Shown here: positions 11,580 through 21,800 of the stretch, one piece after another
How positions within the stretch are numbered: the stretch's first letter is position 1
How the letters are laid out: each line of letters starts with the position of its first letter
Assembly: GCF_000247695.1 (NCBI RefSeq)
Contig: NW_004624784.1
Location: 11,956,143-12,020,142 of the forward strand
DNA length: 64,000 nt
From: Heterocephalus glaber
Taxonomy: Eukaryota; Chordata; Mammalia; Rodentia; Bathyergidae
Direction: 5' to 3'
Notes under the pieces: generated by a model
What the model was told of the DNA's origin: nothing
Database searches by the model: none
What the model saw: the letters and a program-made list of their open reading frames with translations, nothing else
Program-made: the position numbers and the translations under genes

Positions 11580-11735
11580 CCCCTCTCCAAGAGCTTCTAT
11601 ATAATATATCCTATTATTAGATGGGAGGGGAAACTGAGGCTCAGAAGAAAGAGCACCCTGACTGAGGGCACAGAATAGTAGAGCTAAGACTACAGCCCAG
11701 GGCTCCAGACTCCAGAATCAGGTGTCTTCCCCCTA
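11580..11735 (-). mobile_element. MIR SINE fragment
   Basis: Antisense MIR: GGGGAAACTGAGGCTCAGAA, AGTAGAGCTAAGACTACAGC, CAGGGCTCCAGACTCCAG. Confidence 0.75.
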
Positions 11736-12779
11736 ATGCCAACAGTCACTCACACAAGCCTAAGCTCCAGGGAACTCTGCCCAGGCAACAGGGCGACCTG
11801 GGTGTCAAGGCATGGCCTGAGTGTCAAGAGCAGTTGTCTGAGAGCTCAGGGCCCCTGCTCTCCAGCCTGTGGGCCAACTCCTAATCTAGCCCCAGTGTCT
11901 TTGAGTCTGAGAGCCCAGAGGCCTTCTGCCCTCACATCCAGTCTCAGCACAATGCCTCCCAGTTGCCGGTCTCACTACACCAAGCTTGGTATCACAATAC
12001 AAAAGACAACATTCTGAGGTTCTGATGAAGAAATCCCTGATGGGTGGAGAGGGGTCCTGTCTGTCTACAAGTCCAATAGGACAGCTACACAGCCAATCCC
12101 CAGAATCCTTCCCAGTGCCTTAGCTTGCACAAAAGATGCCTTTGCGAAAATTAGAATAGGGTGCCCCCTCATGGAAGATGAATTAGAACATTCCACGGGC
12201 CCTCTTGGATTCCAGATTTCAACTCTCAACCCAGGGCATGCTATGGCCTCATCCCCCAACCCAAAAGGGTCAGAAAGCTGCCCCAGGGCTATCTCGTCCT
12301 TCTCCTCCTTCACACTCCCTCCTTCACCACCACATACAATTTTCTCAAGCTCTCCACTTGCGGATCAGGAAGGCCTCTGTCATACATCCACCTCTTCTCA
12401 ATGGTCTGGATTGGATTTCCAACTCCCTATGTAGAGCTGATGAGCTCTTATTCCCACGGGAAACCAGAGCACTTTCAAGTCCTCTGCCCACCCCTGCCCA
12501 CCCCCCTTGGAGAGCTCCTTTATGCTCTATTTTTAGTTTCTTGATTGCAAGTGAGAAGGAAGAATCAGAGAATGCCGGGAAACTGCATCTCTCACCAACC
12601 CAGAGAAACGGACAGCAAGTTGGGGAAGGAGGACGGGGCGAGGGGCCTGGGATGAGGTGTGGGACCCAGAGAGTACCCAGGCCCGAATCCCCAAGGAGAA
12701 AGAGAGGGCGGAGGATGCGTTATCTGTGCCACCTCCAATCCAACGCAGAAAGGCAGCTTTAGGAAAGCCACAGAGCTAG
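11736..12779. other. Unannotated repeat-poor stretch
   Basis: No gene is recognised. The longest frame here is 185 codons (12205-12762, +), rich in Pro, Ser and Arg with no domain. It overlaps a second frame (12171-12434), as expected for stop-poor GC-rich DNA. Confidence 0.4.
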
Positions 12780-12870
12780 AAGAACCCCTACAGGCCATCC
12801 AGCATAGCCCCCTCCTTTCCACGGGGGTAAACTGAGTCACCTAGCTGTGGTGGCAGGGCCCCACCAAGAA
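12780..12870 (-). mobile_element. Possible MIR fragment
   Basis: CATAGCCCCCTCCTTTCCAC, GGGGTAAACTGAGTCAC and AGCTGTGGTGGCAGGGCC follow an antisense MIR core pattern, diverged. Confidence 0.4.
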
Positions 12871-13049
12871 GTCCCCGATTCCTGGGGTCTCTTTCTGTGC
12901 CTCTGCGTAAGGAGGCCCCATGGCCTGGCTAGGAAATGTTTCCATCCTGACTAGTCCTCAGAGTGCCTGGCCAACCTGGAGCTAAGAAGCAAGAGGGCCT
13001 CTTCCTGAACCAGCAGGCCAGACTCTTGCCAAAGCCCTCTGGGCCACCC

Positions 13050-13360
13050 TCGAGCTGACCGGTGATCGGCGCCCCTGGCCGGCATGTCTGCTTGGCGCTT
13101 CGCCTGCACCAGATACAGCGTCTCCCAGCTAGAGCATAGACGGAGACGTGGCTCCAAGCGCTTCCCCGACCCCCGCACTCCCTAAATGAATGAACTGGCA
13201 GCTCCAAACGCCGGCGCAATTGGCAGTTATTGCTGGCAGTTTATCAGTATTAACTGATTAGGCCCAGGATGATGGATCCCCTGTCTCTCAAAGCCCGCCC
13301 TCCACCGCCCGCAAGCGGATGGTAAAACTGGGCCGGCACTCGCCCTCGCCCCTCCCCGCC
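13050..13360. promoter_or_regulatory. CpG-dense patch (orphan CpG-island-like)
   Basis: I count about 16 CpG dinucleotides between 13050 and 13216 and 8 more between 13294 and 13359, in a window that is otherwise CpG-poor. The two clusters are separated by an AT-rich piece (ATTGGCAGTTATTGCTGGCA). No TATA box or supported transcript start is visible. It adjoins the AT-rich block at 13361-13560. It could be a remote CpG-rich enhancer or the promoter of an unrecognised noncoding transcript. Confidence 0.5.
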
Positions 13361-13560
13361 AAAGAGAAACATTTAAATAAATAAAACAAAATTCAAATGA
13401 GGACACTAAATCTCCTCGGCGTTTAATTGATGATCATTATGCTTGGGAACCTAAACTCTTTTAATTTCACTGCGGTGCAGAGAGATGAATTATAGAATTA
13501 CAGTCGCCAATTATCAATCACGCCTTTGCTCCTGTCTCTTGGCTGCCCGGCCGGCTCGCC
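13361..13560. promoter_or_regulatory. Candidate conserved noncoding element with PBX/HOX-like and homeodomain motifs
   Basis: Unique AT-rich sequence. ATTTAAATAAATAAAACAAA is followed by GTTTAATTGATGATCATTAT (13421-13440), TTTTAATTTCACTGC, GATGAATTATAGAATTAC and CCAATTATCAATCACG. ATCAATCA at 13513-13520 is the reverse complement of TGATTGAT, the known PBX-HOX composite site. The density of such motifs beside a CpG-dense patch suggests a developmental enhancer. This is inferred from motifs; no alignment was made. Confidence 0.42.
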
Positions 13561-14045
13561 CTCCCTCTTGCAGGACAGGGGTCGAAGAAGCCAGATAATA
13601 GCTTTGGAAACTGGAGCTGGACGGAGCTGGACGGAGAGATGGGCGCCAACCCCAGGTTTGGAAGCCCCCCCCGCCACCGCATTCCTAGCTCATATCACCT
13701 TTCTCACTTCGTTAAGAAAAAATGCAGCCCTGAAAGGAAGCCCTTTTCCATTTACAGCTTGCTGTTTAATTCATTTTGCTCAGGGTATGATGTGCAGGCA
13801 GCTTTCCTCCCCACACTGGGCAGGATTCCAAGGGCAACTTCTGCCCCACCCCAGCAGCTGCAGTCACCCACCTAACCCGAGGCAGCCTGCCGAGGGGTAA
13901 TTTAAAAGGGCTCCAACAGGCTGGAGAACACTACCCACTGCCGGAGGCTGCAGCCTGAGCTTCCAGCATCAGGGACCATTCCACTGCCCTCTCCTTCCTG
14001 TCCTCCTTTACAGTGAAAATAATAATAATAATTTGAATAATAATT
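13561..14045. other. Unannotated stretch
   Basis: GGAGCTGGACGGAGCTGGAC around 13614 is a short tandem duplication. The 124-codon frame at 13526-13900 has no recognised domain. Confidence 0.4.
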
Positions 14046-14047
14046 TC

Positions 14048-14168
14048 CACCAAAGCTGTGAATGATTTGCATTTGTATAGTGCTCTGCAATTTACAAAGT
14101 GCTTTCATGTGCATTATCTCATTTGATCCTCCCAATAATCCTGAGAGAGGTCGGTAGAGCAGGTATTT
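14048..14168 (-). mobile_element. MIR SINE fragment
   Basis: GATTTGCATTTGTATAGTGC, TTTACAAAGTGCTTTCATGT, GCATTATCTCATTTGATCCT and CCCAATAATCCTGAGAG match the antisense MIR 3' half. Confidence 0.8.
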
Positions 14169-14174
14169 TTGTTA

Positions 14175-14365
14175 TTCAAACGTTTATTCATTCATTTGAC
14201 TAACATTTATTGAGTTTCTACTTTGTGCCAGGCCCTGGGGATATAAAGACAAGAAAAAAGGCGGTCTCTTTTTTCAAGGAGGCTCAGTCTTTTTGACGAG
14301 ACCTACTAAGTGAAGAAAAAATTAAGAGGCCCAGGGACAGAGTGCTACACTTCCCTGGGGAGAGA
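14175..14365 (-). mobile_element. L2 3' end
   Basis: CATTCATTTGACTAACATTT, ATTGAGTTTCTACTTTGTGC and CAGGCCCTGGGGATATAAAG form a clear antisense L2 tail, directly beside an antisense MIR. Confidence 0.8.
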
Positions 14366-15575
14366 CAGAATAATCAGAGAGCTAAGCAAGGACCACAGCA
14401 GTGAGGGACAGAGGCAGGACAGCCCATGTCTGCTACACTGAGATCCAATATGTGCCCCCTCACATACACACAATATTGTCATCATCTCATCTATTTTTTA
14501 AAAAATAATCATATAAATTCACACCTAGCCTTGGGTCCAAAAAAATATGTTCATTGGCAAATCATGGTAGATCAGGAGAAAAATACTTTCAAAGTCTCTG
14601 ACAACCACAAACCCCTCAAGGTTAAGTCCATTACCACCACATAAAGGGAAGCAAGGGCTGAGAGCCGAAGCCAGATACCCAAGACCTCCCTGGGCACCTG
14701 GGGTTCCCTCCTATGGGATTCTGCTTTGCCGTCTCAGGCTGAGTCTTCATGGCTGACTGACAGGTTGGATGACTGGTTGTTGTTTTTAATAACCAAAAAA
14801 GATTTGTGGTGGACCAAGACTGTGCAATCTCTCCTGTAGAAGGCAGAGGAAGAAGCCCGGGTTGCCCACTATGCCTTCATCACTCTATTTGTTTACAGTC
14901 CCATCCCCAGGTTTAGGCAATGAAAAGAGGCCCAGCTCTCACAGTCGGGCCTGGCTCAGGGCTTCTCCATCATCCCAGGTCCTCTGACTGCAGGATCTGA
15001 GGGAGGTAGAACTCCCCAAAGAGGCTGAGTCACCAGAGTCCCTGAGCCAGTGACCCAGGCAAGGATACAGAGTCAGGGAGACACTCTTGACAGAAGCAGA
15101 CCGCTGTCTTTCCCTCTTCCTGCAGAGCTGACTCCAAGAAGAGGTCCTAGAGGGATCACAGCCTGGGTCAGAGCCCACCAGTCTGCCTGGCCAAGGCAGG
15201 ACAACTCTATCCTGTCACCAGCTGGCTTCCCTGGGCTCAGGGCCACTGGCCTCTAGCCATGGGCCAGGCACCCAGCCATGCTAGGGAGCCAAGCAGCCCT
15301 GGCATGGAGCAGCCCTATAACATTCTCATTGGTCTTGGAAGGCTGAGGTGGAACAAGGACACTCTGCAGAAATTATGTCTCCATCCTGAGATGGAGAAAG
15401 CATCTCAAACCTTTCCCAGATCCTGAGGCCTTCCTTTCAAATCACATCCCACACCTGCCTCCTGCCCCCTGCCTGTATTCCAAGGAACAGGAAAGCTTAC
15501 TTCCACTTCTGGAGCTTCCTGCCTCCCATCCCCATTTCATACTGTTTTGATCCCAAGTTTAATTGTGTTCTTATA
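14366..15575. other. Unannotated stretch
   Basis: Unique sequence with no recognised gene or repeat. Open frames are short (up to 79 codons). Confidence 0.4.
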
Positions 15576-15579
15576 CCTC

Positions 15580-15855
15580 CAAGCCCTGCCTCTTGTGATC
15601 CATCCTCAGTGCTCCTTCCCTCCGCTCTGACTGCCTTGTGAACAATTCATCAGTCTTCAGAACGCTTCTCAGCCATTGTCTCCTCTGGTAAGCCTTCCTG
15701 ATTACCCCACCACCACTACCAAATCACAATTCATCCCACTTCCTCTAGGAGTCCTGGAGGTCTTACAAAAGCTTCACAATCAATCCCCTTATCACATTCT
15801 ATAGGCAATTAATCTGACTGTGAGTGTTCTTGCTACAGTGCCTCACCCGCATAAG
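15580..15855 (+). mobile_element. L2 fragment
   Basis: TCTCAGCCATTGTCTCCTCT, GGTAAGCCTTCCTGATTACC and ACAATCAATCCCCTTATCAC resemble the L2 3' region upstream of its tail (the CTCC..AAGCCTTCCCTGA motif). Confidence 0.55.
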
Positions 15856-15889
15856 GGCATCAGCTAACATTTATAGACCTGAACTGAAG

Positions 15890-16015
15890 CCCAGTCTGAG
15901 GGTGATCAACTCAGACTGGTTTGGCCCAACACTCCCCCTATTTTAGCACTGAAAGTCCTACATCCCAGGGAACCCTTCAGTCTCTGGCAAGCTGAGGTGG
16001 TTGGTACTCAGTGCC
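15890..16015. mobile_element. Old interspersed repeat, family uncertain
   Basis: GACTGGTTTGGCCCAACACT, TTTTAGCACTGAAAGTCCTA, CATCCCAGGGAACCCTTCAG and TGAGGTGGTTGGTAC match a recurrent mammalian repeat string that I recognise but cannot name. Confidence 0.45.
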
Positions 16016-16179
16016 TCTCAGTAGGAGCTGAAGTTTGCAGTCCTCAAATAATGAGGCCTGTTTTCAAAGCAGCATTGTTCATATCCATGATGTCTTGAGG
16101 GAAGGGAGGAGCAGTTCCAGGAATGATTTTGACCACACAGGCCTAAGGATCCAGAGAATTCTAGAGTGTATTCCCATGA

Positions 16180-16280
16180 CAAAACTTTTTAGAACTGGAA
16201 AACCTTGGAGATCACTGAGGATAGGAAACTGAGTCCTGGAGAAATGGGAAGTGGCCTAGCCAAGATGGCACCAGAAGATA
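16180..16280 (-). mobile_element. MIR-like fragment
   Basis: CCTTGGAGATCACTGAGGAT, AGGAAACTGAGTCCTGGAGA and AAGTGGCCTAGCCAAGATGG resemble a diverged antisense MIR. Confidence 0.5.
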
Positions 16281-16384
16281 CAAAGACTCAGTGGATGACA
16301 CTGGCTCAAGTGTTAAGACCTGTAGTCCCCTTGCTGTACCATTATGCAGGCTGCGCTGCCTAACCTACCTCTTCACCTCTGAAA

Positions 16385-16595
16385 GAGACTAGCATTTAAT
16401 AAGTTCCCAGCTTGGTGACACAAACTTTCTACTCTATTTTATTTAATCCTCCCAGTACCACTATGTCATTTTACAGATGAGAAAAACAAGACTCAGAAAA
16501 AATCAAATTTCCTAAGCTTATCTAGCTGGTGGTAGTGCTGATTTCAAACACCTTCTCTGACACCAAAGCTCAAGCCCTTCCCACTAACCCCAGGC
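16385..16595 (-). mobile_element. MIR SINE, long copy
   Basis: ATTTTATTTAATCCTCCCAG, CATTTTACAGATGAGAAAAA and AAGCTCAAGCCCTTCCCACT cover most of an antisense MIR. Confidence 0.8.
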
Positions 16596-17535
16596 CCTAA
16601 ATGTCTGCCACCCTTGTCCCTCCCAATCTAGCTTTCTGTGGGTCCCGTTGCAGTCTGGCATCAGTTACACCATCAGTGTTAAATCCACTGCTCACCATCC
16701 GGAAAGGAGATTCTGAGTGACATAAGGCTGACAGCATCCAAACCAGGACAGAGAAGGAGCATAAACAGAGAGGGGAGGGGACCAATATGTGTGACACTGG
16801 GATAATTAAGAAAGGGAATAGCTTACCAATGAATGCTGTCTTTTTCAGAATGAGGTACACAGAAATACTGCTGGGACAGAAAGCATGAAAGGAGGAATCA
16901 AAGGAGGAGCAGGCTTCAAGAAGGTTTACAAGAAGAAGGCATCAGAGAAGAACATGAAGGTTATGGGTGACCCAGAGGAAGAGCCTCCTGCACCTTGATT
17001 TTCACCACTCTGTTCCCCTTCCACAGCCTACCAGATACTACACATCTGCAGAATTAGACTCAGGCCCTGCTTCCAAGGCAGTGCCACCCACTCCAGGAAG
17101 AGCAGCAATCACCCCATCTCCTGGACCACCCCTCTCTGGACCACCTTCATCTCCTGGACCTCTATTCTGTCTAGAACCAAACTGGAACCAACAGAAGACA
17201 TCTGCTTCTACCTGAAATCATCAAATGGCTTCACTCCAGCTCCTGTCCTAGTGCCAGCAGGAGGGGAGAGGCTACCACAGCTATAGGAAGATTGTCACCT
17301 GGACCCCGCGCCCCCCACCCCCCAGTGGGCCTGCTGCTTGATTTCTGTATTGATTCAGCATTCCCATTTCCAGAATACTGGGTGGTGGCAGCTCCTTTGT
17401 GAGGACAGGAGAATCCACTGCAGGAGCTCCGCAGCCAGCCTCAGAGGTGATAGATGAGGACATTGACCTCAGGACCACCAGCTCAGCCCCACCCCTACCC
17501 CATTGCCCTCCTATCTTTCTGGCCCAGACCCCCCA
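16596..17535. other. Unannotated stretch
   Basis: Contains a short internal duplication (ATCTCCTGGACCACCCCTCT and ATCTCCTGGACCTCTATTCT) around 17117-17168. The 82-codon frame 16967-17215 is Pro/Ser-rich and unrecognised. Confidence 0.4.
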
Positions 17536-17539
17536 TATT

Positions 17540-18065
17540 TTCCTTACAGCGTCAAATAGCTGTGTTGCCGAAATGTAAAGTGTAGTTCTCTTCTAATTAC
17601 AAAACTAACAGCTGACAAACACGTGCCAGAGGCCCCCTCTTTTCCTCTCGTGCTAACAGCCCCATTAGGACAGATCCTGTTATCTTCTATGCCCTCTCCA
17701 TATATTTTATGGAGCAGCCTCAAAAGTACTCTGTGTCTCGCCCTCCCGCCCTCCCTCTCTCTTTCAAGGCAATAGCTTTGTGAAAGCTGAGGGGAAAAAT
17801 AAAGCCTTTTACTAAAATGTCACTCTGGGAAAAGGGGGGGGGGGATTCTAATAGACCATCGAAGGCTCGCTTTTTTTTAAGTGTGATAAATTTGGCCTGT
17901 CTTAAAAAGACAGCTCAGTGTTGCTTATCAACCGTGATTTGACCAGATAGCCGTTTCAAAAAAAGACACTGGTCTTTTTATAATAAATGAAAGCAATAAA
18001 ACCAAGAGCTGGGCCAGAACTATAATTAAGAATCAAGCGCTGAAAACGGGGGTGTGTCAGTGGAG
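17540..18065. promoter_or_regulatory. Candidate conserved noncoding element cluster
   Basis: Repeat-free AT-rich blocks: TTCTAATTACAAAACTAACA, CAAACACGTGCCAG (E-box CACGTG), a near-palindrome CCATATATTTTATGG at 17698-17712 (CArG-like), TTGCTTATCAACCGTGATTT and AACTATAATTAAGAATCAAG. An 11-G run (17834-17844) lies in the middle. Enhancer function is inferred from motif density and absence of repeats. Confidence 0.35.
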
Positions 18066-18384
18066 GGCTGAGTCCAGACTTTGGGCAGGGGGCAGGGACA
18101 GGACTGGCTGGGGAGCCAACACCAGGGGATACTAGGGGGTCTTGAGCCACAGGAAGGGGAGAGGGACTCTGCTTGCTGCAGGTCCGGACAAAGGTCCCTG
18201 TCGCCCCACTGCCCCCTTTTCATTTTGAGCCACTTCCCTCTCTGGACAGATGGGCCCAGGGTTGGGGAAGAGGAGCTCATAGCCCACCCCCAAAACCAAA
18301 TCAAACTCCTATTTGAAATTCAGCCAGAAACCCCCCTCCTTGCTCTGTCTCTGCACAATAAACATCCCAGACTGGGCCACTCCT

Positions 18385-18520
18385 AAAGAGCTGTCTGTTT
18401 AACACAATCTCCATCTCAAGCGGCTGTTTTGCATTTCCTTTTGGCTTTATTAAAACTGATTTTCTATTTGCACTATAAAAACTGATCTGATTAAATTTCC
18501 ATTTTTCCCCAAAGAAAAGA
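18385..18520. promoter_or_regulatory. Candidate conserved noncoding element
   Basis: GGCTGTTTTGCATTTCCTTT, GGCTTTATTAAAACTGATTT and ACTGATCTGATTAAATTTCC form an AT-rich unique block directly before a CT satellite. Sequence texture is the only support. Confidence 0.28.
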
Positions 18521-18525
18521 CTCTC

Positions 18526-18562
<37 letters not shown>

Positions 18563-18626
18563 GCTCTGTCTCTCTCTCTCGCTCTGTCTCTCTCTTTCTC
18601 TCTTTCTCTCTCCCCTCTGTCTCTCC
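18521..18626. repeat. (CT)n satellite with an 18-bp higher-order unit
   Basis: CT repeats in which the unit GTCTCTCTCTCTCGCTCT is itself tandemly repeated around 18550-18590, then decaying to TTTCTC units. The minus-strand frame across it encodes only Arg/Glu dipeptide-like runs. Confidence 0.95.
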
Positions 18627-19090
18627 TTGCCCTCCTCTATTTCCTCCCTCCCACTCTCCCTCTCCACTCTTTTTCCTCTCCCCAAACAAATAATTCTTGA
18701 TTATTCTGCCTCTCTTATCCCCCAACAGGGTCCCGTCACAGTTTCCATGGGGATGGCTGTGAATGGTGCTCAGGGAAGGGAATCAGAGGGAGCTCCCGCC
18801 CCAGAGATCTGGAGGGGGAGGGTAGTGGGGCCATCGGTGAGCTCTGACATCTCCCAGGGACCCCTCAGGGGCACCTCTCAGTCAGGGGCCTGAGGGGCCC
18901 CATGACATCCAGAGCTGCCCTTCAGTCTACGCTTTTGTCAAAGCCAAGACTGTAGGTTCAGTCCTCCCTTGGGCCATGGAGCTGCTTCCTGGTGTTCAGG
19001 GCCCCACCCTAACCAAGCTGCCAGACTAGAGGCACAGGAAAGGACCAAGGATGTGCAAACCGGTCTTCCCTGTATGAATAAAGATCACTG
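18627..19090. other. Unannotated stretch
   Basis: GC-rich unique sequence. No gene or repeat is recognised. Confidence 0.4.
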
Positions 19091-19099
19091 CACTTAGGC

Positions 19100-19200
19100 C
19101 TTGCATCTTTGCTTCCTTCTCCACCTGTACAATGGAGAACCTTGAGTCTTTTTCACCTTGCACAATGACAATGACAGCCATCGCTCGTTACAGACCCACT
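19100..19200 (+). mobile_element. Possible MIR fragment before the gap
   Basis: TTCCTTCTCCACCTGTACAA followed by TGGAGAACC is like the MIR core segment CCTCATCTGTAAAATGG. It is short and diverged. Confidence 0.35.
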
Positions 19201-19219
19201 GCGGGGGCGGGGGCGGGGG

Positions 19220-19319
19220 NNNNNNNNNNNNNNNNNNNNNNNNNNNNNNNNNNNNNNNNNNNNNNNNNNNNNNNNNNNNNNNNNNNNNNNNNNNNNNNNN
19301 NNNNNNNNNNNNNNNNNNN
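19220..19319. other. Assembly gap of 100 Ns, flanked by (GGGGGC)n
   Basis: Exactly 100 N characters, the usual placeholder for a gap of unknown size. The left edge is GCGGGGGCGGGGGCGGGGG (19201-19219), so the gap probably lies in a G-rich simple repeat that failed to sequence. Frames translated through it are meaningless. Confidence 0.97.
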
Positions 19320-19374
19320 GCTGAGTCAGCACAAGACACCAGAGACCTCTGCGCTTCTTACTCTTGCCCTCTGA

Positions 19375-19482
19375 GGGAGACACCACCTCAGGGAGGTTAA
19401 GTAATCGGTTCATGGAAAGAGGCACTCCCAAGTTTGGCCAGCTCAGACCAGATGTGTTAACTACTCTGCCACAATGCCCCCT
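19375..19482 (-). mobile_element. MIR SINE fragment
   Basis: CTCAGGGAGGTTAAGTAATC, GTGTTAACTACTCTGCCACA and ATGCCCC match an antisense MIR. Confidence 0.6.
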
Positions 19483-20505
19483 GAGAGGAGAGAGCCTTGT
19501 GAAGAGCCAAGCCAGCGTGTTCACAGGCTCAGCAGAGAAGAGCTAAGGAAGGAGAGTCTCAGGCAAGGGAGGGGATGGGCTGATGAAGGGGTGCCACTCT
19601 GTCCTTTTGAGCACCCCAGTGCATGGGGATTCCCGGCCTGCACCCTACTGGTGCCCAAGATGCCCTTAACACTCCAGCCCCTCCCCTCCATGCAGGCTGG
19701 CATTTTAAAAGACTTTACTAAATATTCAGGGAAAACAAAAAGCAAATAATGACAGGAAATATAAATGGCAGGCACCAACTTATTTCCCTGTGCACCAGAG
19801 CAACTGGACACCATCATTAATTAATTGAGGTGAGGAATAAATGAGTGACTGAGTGAGGGAAGAGTTTGCTTGCTCACTAGCCAAAGCCAAAAGGAGCACT
19901 TGCTAAGTTTCTGCCACAGTCAGGGCTATCCTGACTCATCCACTCAGTGCTGGATTCCCGTGTAAGAGCCACCTGGCCCCCTTCAACAGAAAGAATAGCA
20001 GGTACTGAGAAGAGCCCCCTTCTCCCCAACTCAGAGGTAGCTTTCCTCATTAGAGATGCCCCATACATCTTATCCACGCCATAGACACACTATCCACATA
20101 AGAATTCACACATATGCCTGACAAGTCATTCATGGTTACTGTCCTCTCTGGATGAACCAAGAAATCCAGAATCAAGCAGGAAGGGGGATCACAGGTGGGC
20201 TACGCCAGCTCCCAGAGGGCCCAGATGCCACCATGCATTTTTTATCTCTGTTGGTCCAAATCCTCTTTGCCCCTCAGTGTATGGTGAAAGGTTCACTTCT
20301 CCTGGACCCTTTGCTCATTTTACCAGAAGGGTTGGCTCTTTCCTCCACTGACCACTTCTGTCTGCCCTGACATTCAGCACCACTCACTGCACATTTGAGG
20401 CTTTCCATGTGCCAGCCTGGCAGGCCCTCTCCATTTGCTTGGTTCATTTGCATGTGCTCTACGCTCTCTGAAGTTCCCTTTTCCCCACCCACCACCTTCT
20501 GCTTG
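19483..20505. other. Unannotated stretch
   Basis: Includes an AT-rich piece near 19690-19850 (CATCATTAATTAATTGAGGT) that may be regulatory. No gene or repeat is recognised. Confidence 0.4.
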
Positions 20506-20509
20506 CTAA

Positions 20510-20820
20510 CTATATCAATCAGCTTTCCATGTTCCTGGACAAAATACCTAACACCCTGAACTTAAAGGAGGAGATGTTTGTTTTGGCTCACCATTTCAAA
20601 GGTTTCAGCCCATGGTCAACTGGCTCCAAGGCAGGAACATCATGGGGGAAGAGGATGGTGAAGCAAAGCAGAGCACATGGAAGAGTGCCTGAGAGGAAAC
20701 GGCCAGGGACCAGATATAGTCCCCAAGGACATGCCTCTATGACCCACCCAGACACAAAAGTAAGCCTTACTAATCCCTCGATGGATTTCAAGCCAATCAA
20801 ATTGGCAACCAAGATTTGAC
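20510..20820 (-). mobile_element. Solo LTR, MaLR-like
   Basis: ATCAGCTTTCCATGTTCCTG, GACAAAATACCTAACACC, TTTTGGCTCACCATTTCAAA, CAGCCCATGGTCAACTGGCT and CAGGAACATCATGGGGG follow the same order as 5150-5508 and 48118-48462. Confidence 0.7.
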
Positions 20821-20944
20821 CTAGGCCTATTCATGCTCTGGGCTAAGGTCTACAAAGATTTCCTTTTCCTTGGGCCCTCATCTCTTCCCTACAGCAGCCC
20901 ATGCTTCCTGCTTTCATCACCTTATCCACACTGTGTGCACATTA

Positions 20945-21095
20945 CTGTTCCCACATCTTTCCTCGCACTGGAGCTTGAGCTCCTCAAAGACAGGAACTAT
21001 TTTTTTTCAGCCTTCACTGTACCCAGCACAGCACATTCTGGGTCTTCAACAAATACCTGTTAAGTGAATGACAAACCAATGAATGAATGAACACT
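20945..21095 (+). mobile_element. L2 3' end
   Basis: GGAGCTTGAGCTCCTCAAAG, ACAGGAACTATTTTTTTTCA, CTGTACCCAGCACAGCACAT, TTCAACAAATACCTGTTAAG and AATGAATGAATGAAC give a clear sense-strand L2 tail. Confidence 0.8.
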
Positions 21096-21159
21096 GTCTT
21101 GTAAATATCTTGCATTGTGGTTTGATTTTGCTGCTTAATTTTTTGCAGACATATTGTTC

Positions 21160-21240
21160 CTTCAGTGTGCAAGTTCCCAAAGGGCAGGGACCCTATCTCC
21201 ATACCTTCTGCATTTATCACAGGGCTATGTTCACACAAAT
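21160..21240 (+). mobile_element. L2 fragment, second copy
   Basis: GTGTGCAAGTTCCCAAAGGG, CAGGGACCCTATCTCC and TTTATCACAGGGCTATG resemble an L2 tail close to the previous one. Confidence 0.5.
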
Positions 21241-21249
21241 GCACCCCAT

Positions 21250-21565
21250 GTTGACATAATGGTTGTACATATTTGTGCCTTACAGTGTGATATTTCAACA
21301 CACATATATACCATGTACTGATCAAATCAGGGCAATTAACATTTCCATCTCCTTATCATTTATGTTTGGAGCCTTTGAGTTACTCTGTAGTAATTTTTTG
21401 AGGGTTTTTGTTGTTATTTTGTGGTTCTTATTTGGTATTTTGCTTTTGCTTTGTGCTGGGGATTAAACACAGACTCTCCCATACATTATCTGCAAGTTCT
21501 AATAGTACTTGTTGATAGAACATGTTATAAGCTATTGTATAATATAGTTACCATGCACCCCAAAA
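21250..21565 (-). mobile_element. L1 fragment (antisense) with ID-like insert
   Basis: GGTTGTACATATTTGTGCCT, TGATCAAATCAGGGCAATTA, CATTTCCATCTCCTTATCAT and AATATAGTTACCATGCACCC are a known L1 string. TTGTGCTGGGGATTAAACAC at 21451-21470 looks like a reverse ID tail inserted in it. Orientation is uncertain. Confidence 0.55.
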
Positions 21566-21734
21566 TTTTGACAGAGTCAGAATTATGGGCTTTGAACTAA
21601 GCCACACTAGAAGACTTACGAAGCTTCCCAAGCAAAGCAGAGCAGTGTTTCTGCACCCATGGATGGTGCAGCCTACTGGAGGCCTGAGACACAGTGACCA
21701 CTGGAGTCTGAGCCGCATACTGGCAGGGTCTATG

Positions 21735-21800
21735 CCTGCTTGGTTCACTGCATGTCCTGCACCTGGCACAGAACAGGTGCTCCATATTTACCTACTGAGA
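21735..21800 (+). mobile_element. L2/MIR tail fragment
   Basis: CCTGCACCTGGCACAGAACA and GGTGCTCCATATTTACC match the common TGCCTGGCACATAGTAGGTG tail. Confidence 0.5.

Noticed and set aside
12205..12762. 185-codon open frame as a possible gene
   Set aside because: Composition is low-complexity Pro/Ser/Arg, it overlaps another frame, and there are no domains or gene signals. Expected by chance in stop-poor GC-rich DNA.
17834..17844. 11-G run as a G-quadruplex
   Set aside because: A single G run without further G tracts nearby cannot form a convincing intramolecular quadruplex.
18450..18725. Glu/Arg-rich frame resembling an RS-domain-like protein
   Set aside because: It is the reverse translation of a (CT)n satellite.
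19094..19524. Frames crossing the gap
   Set aside because: They are open only because Ns have no stop codons.
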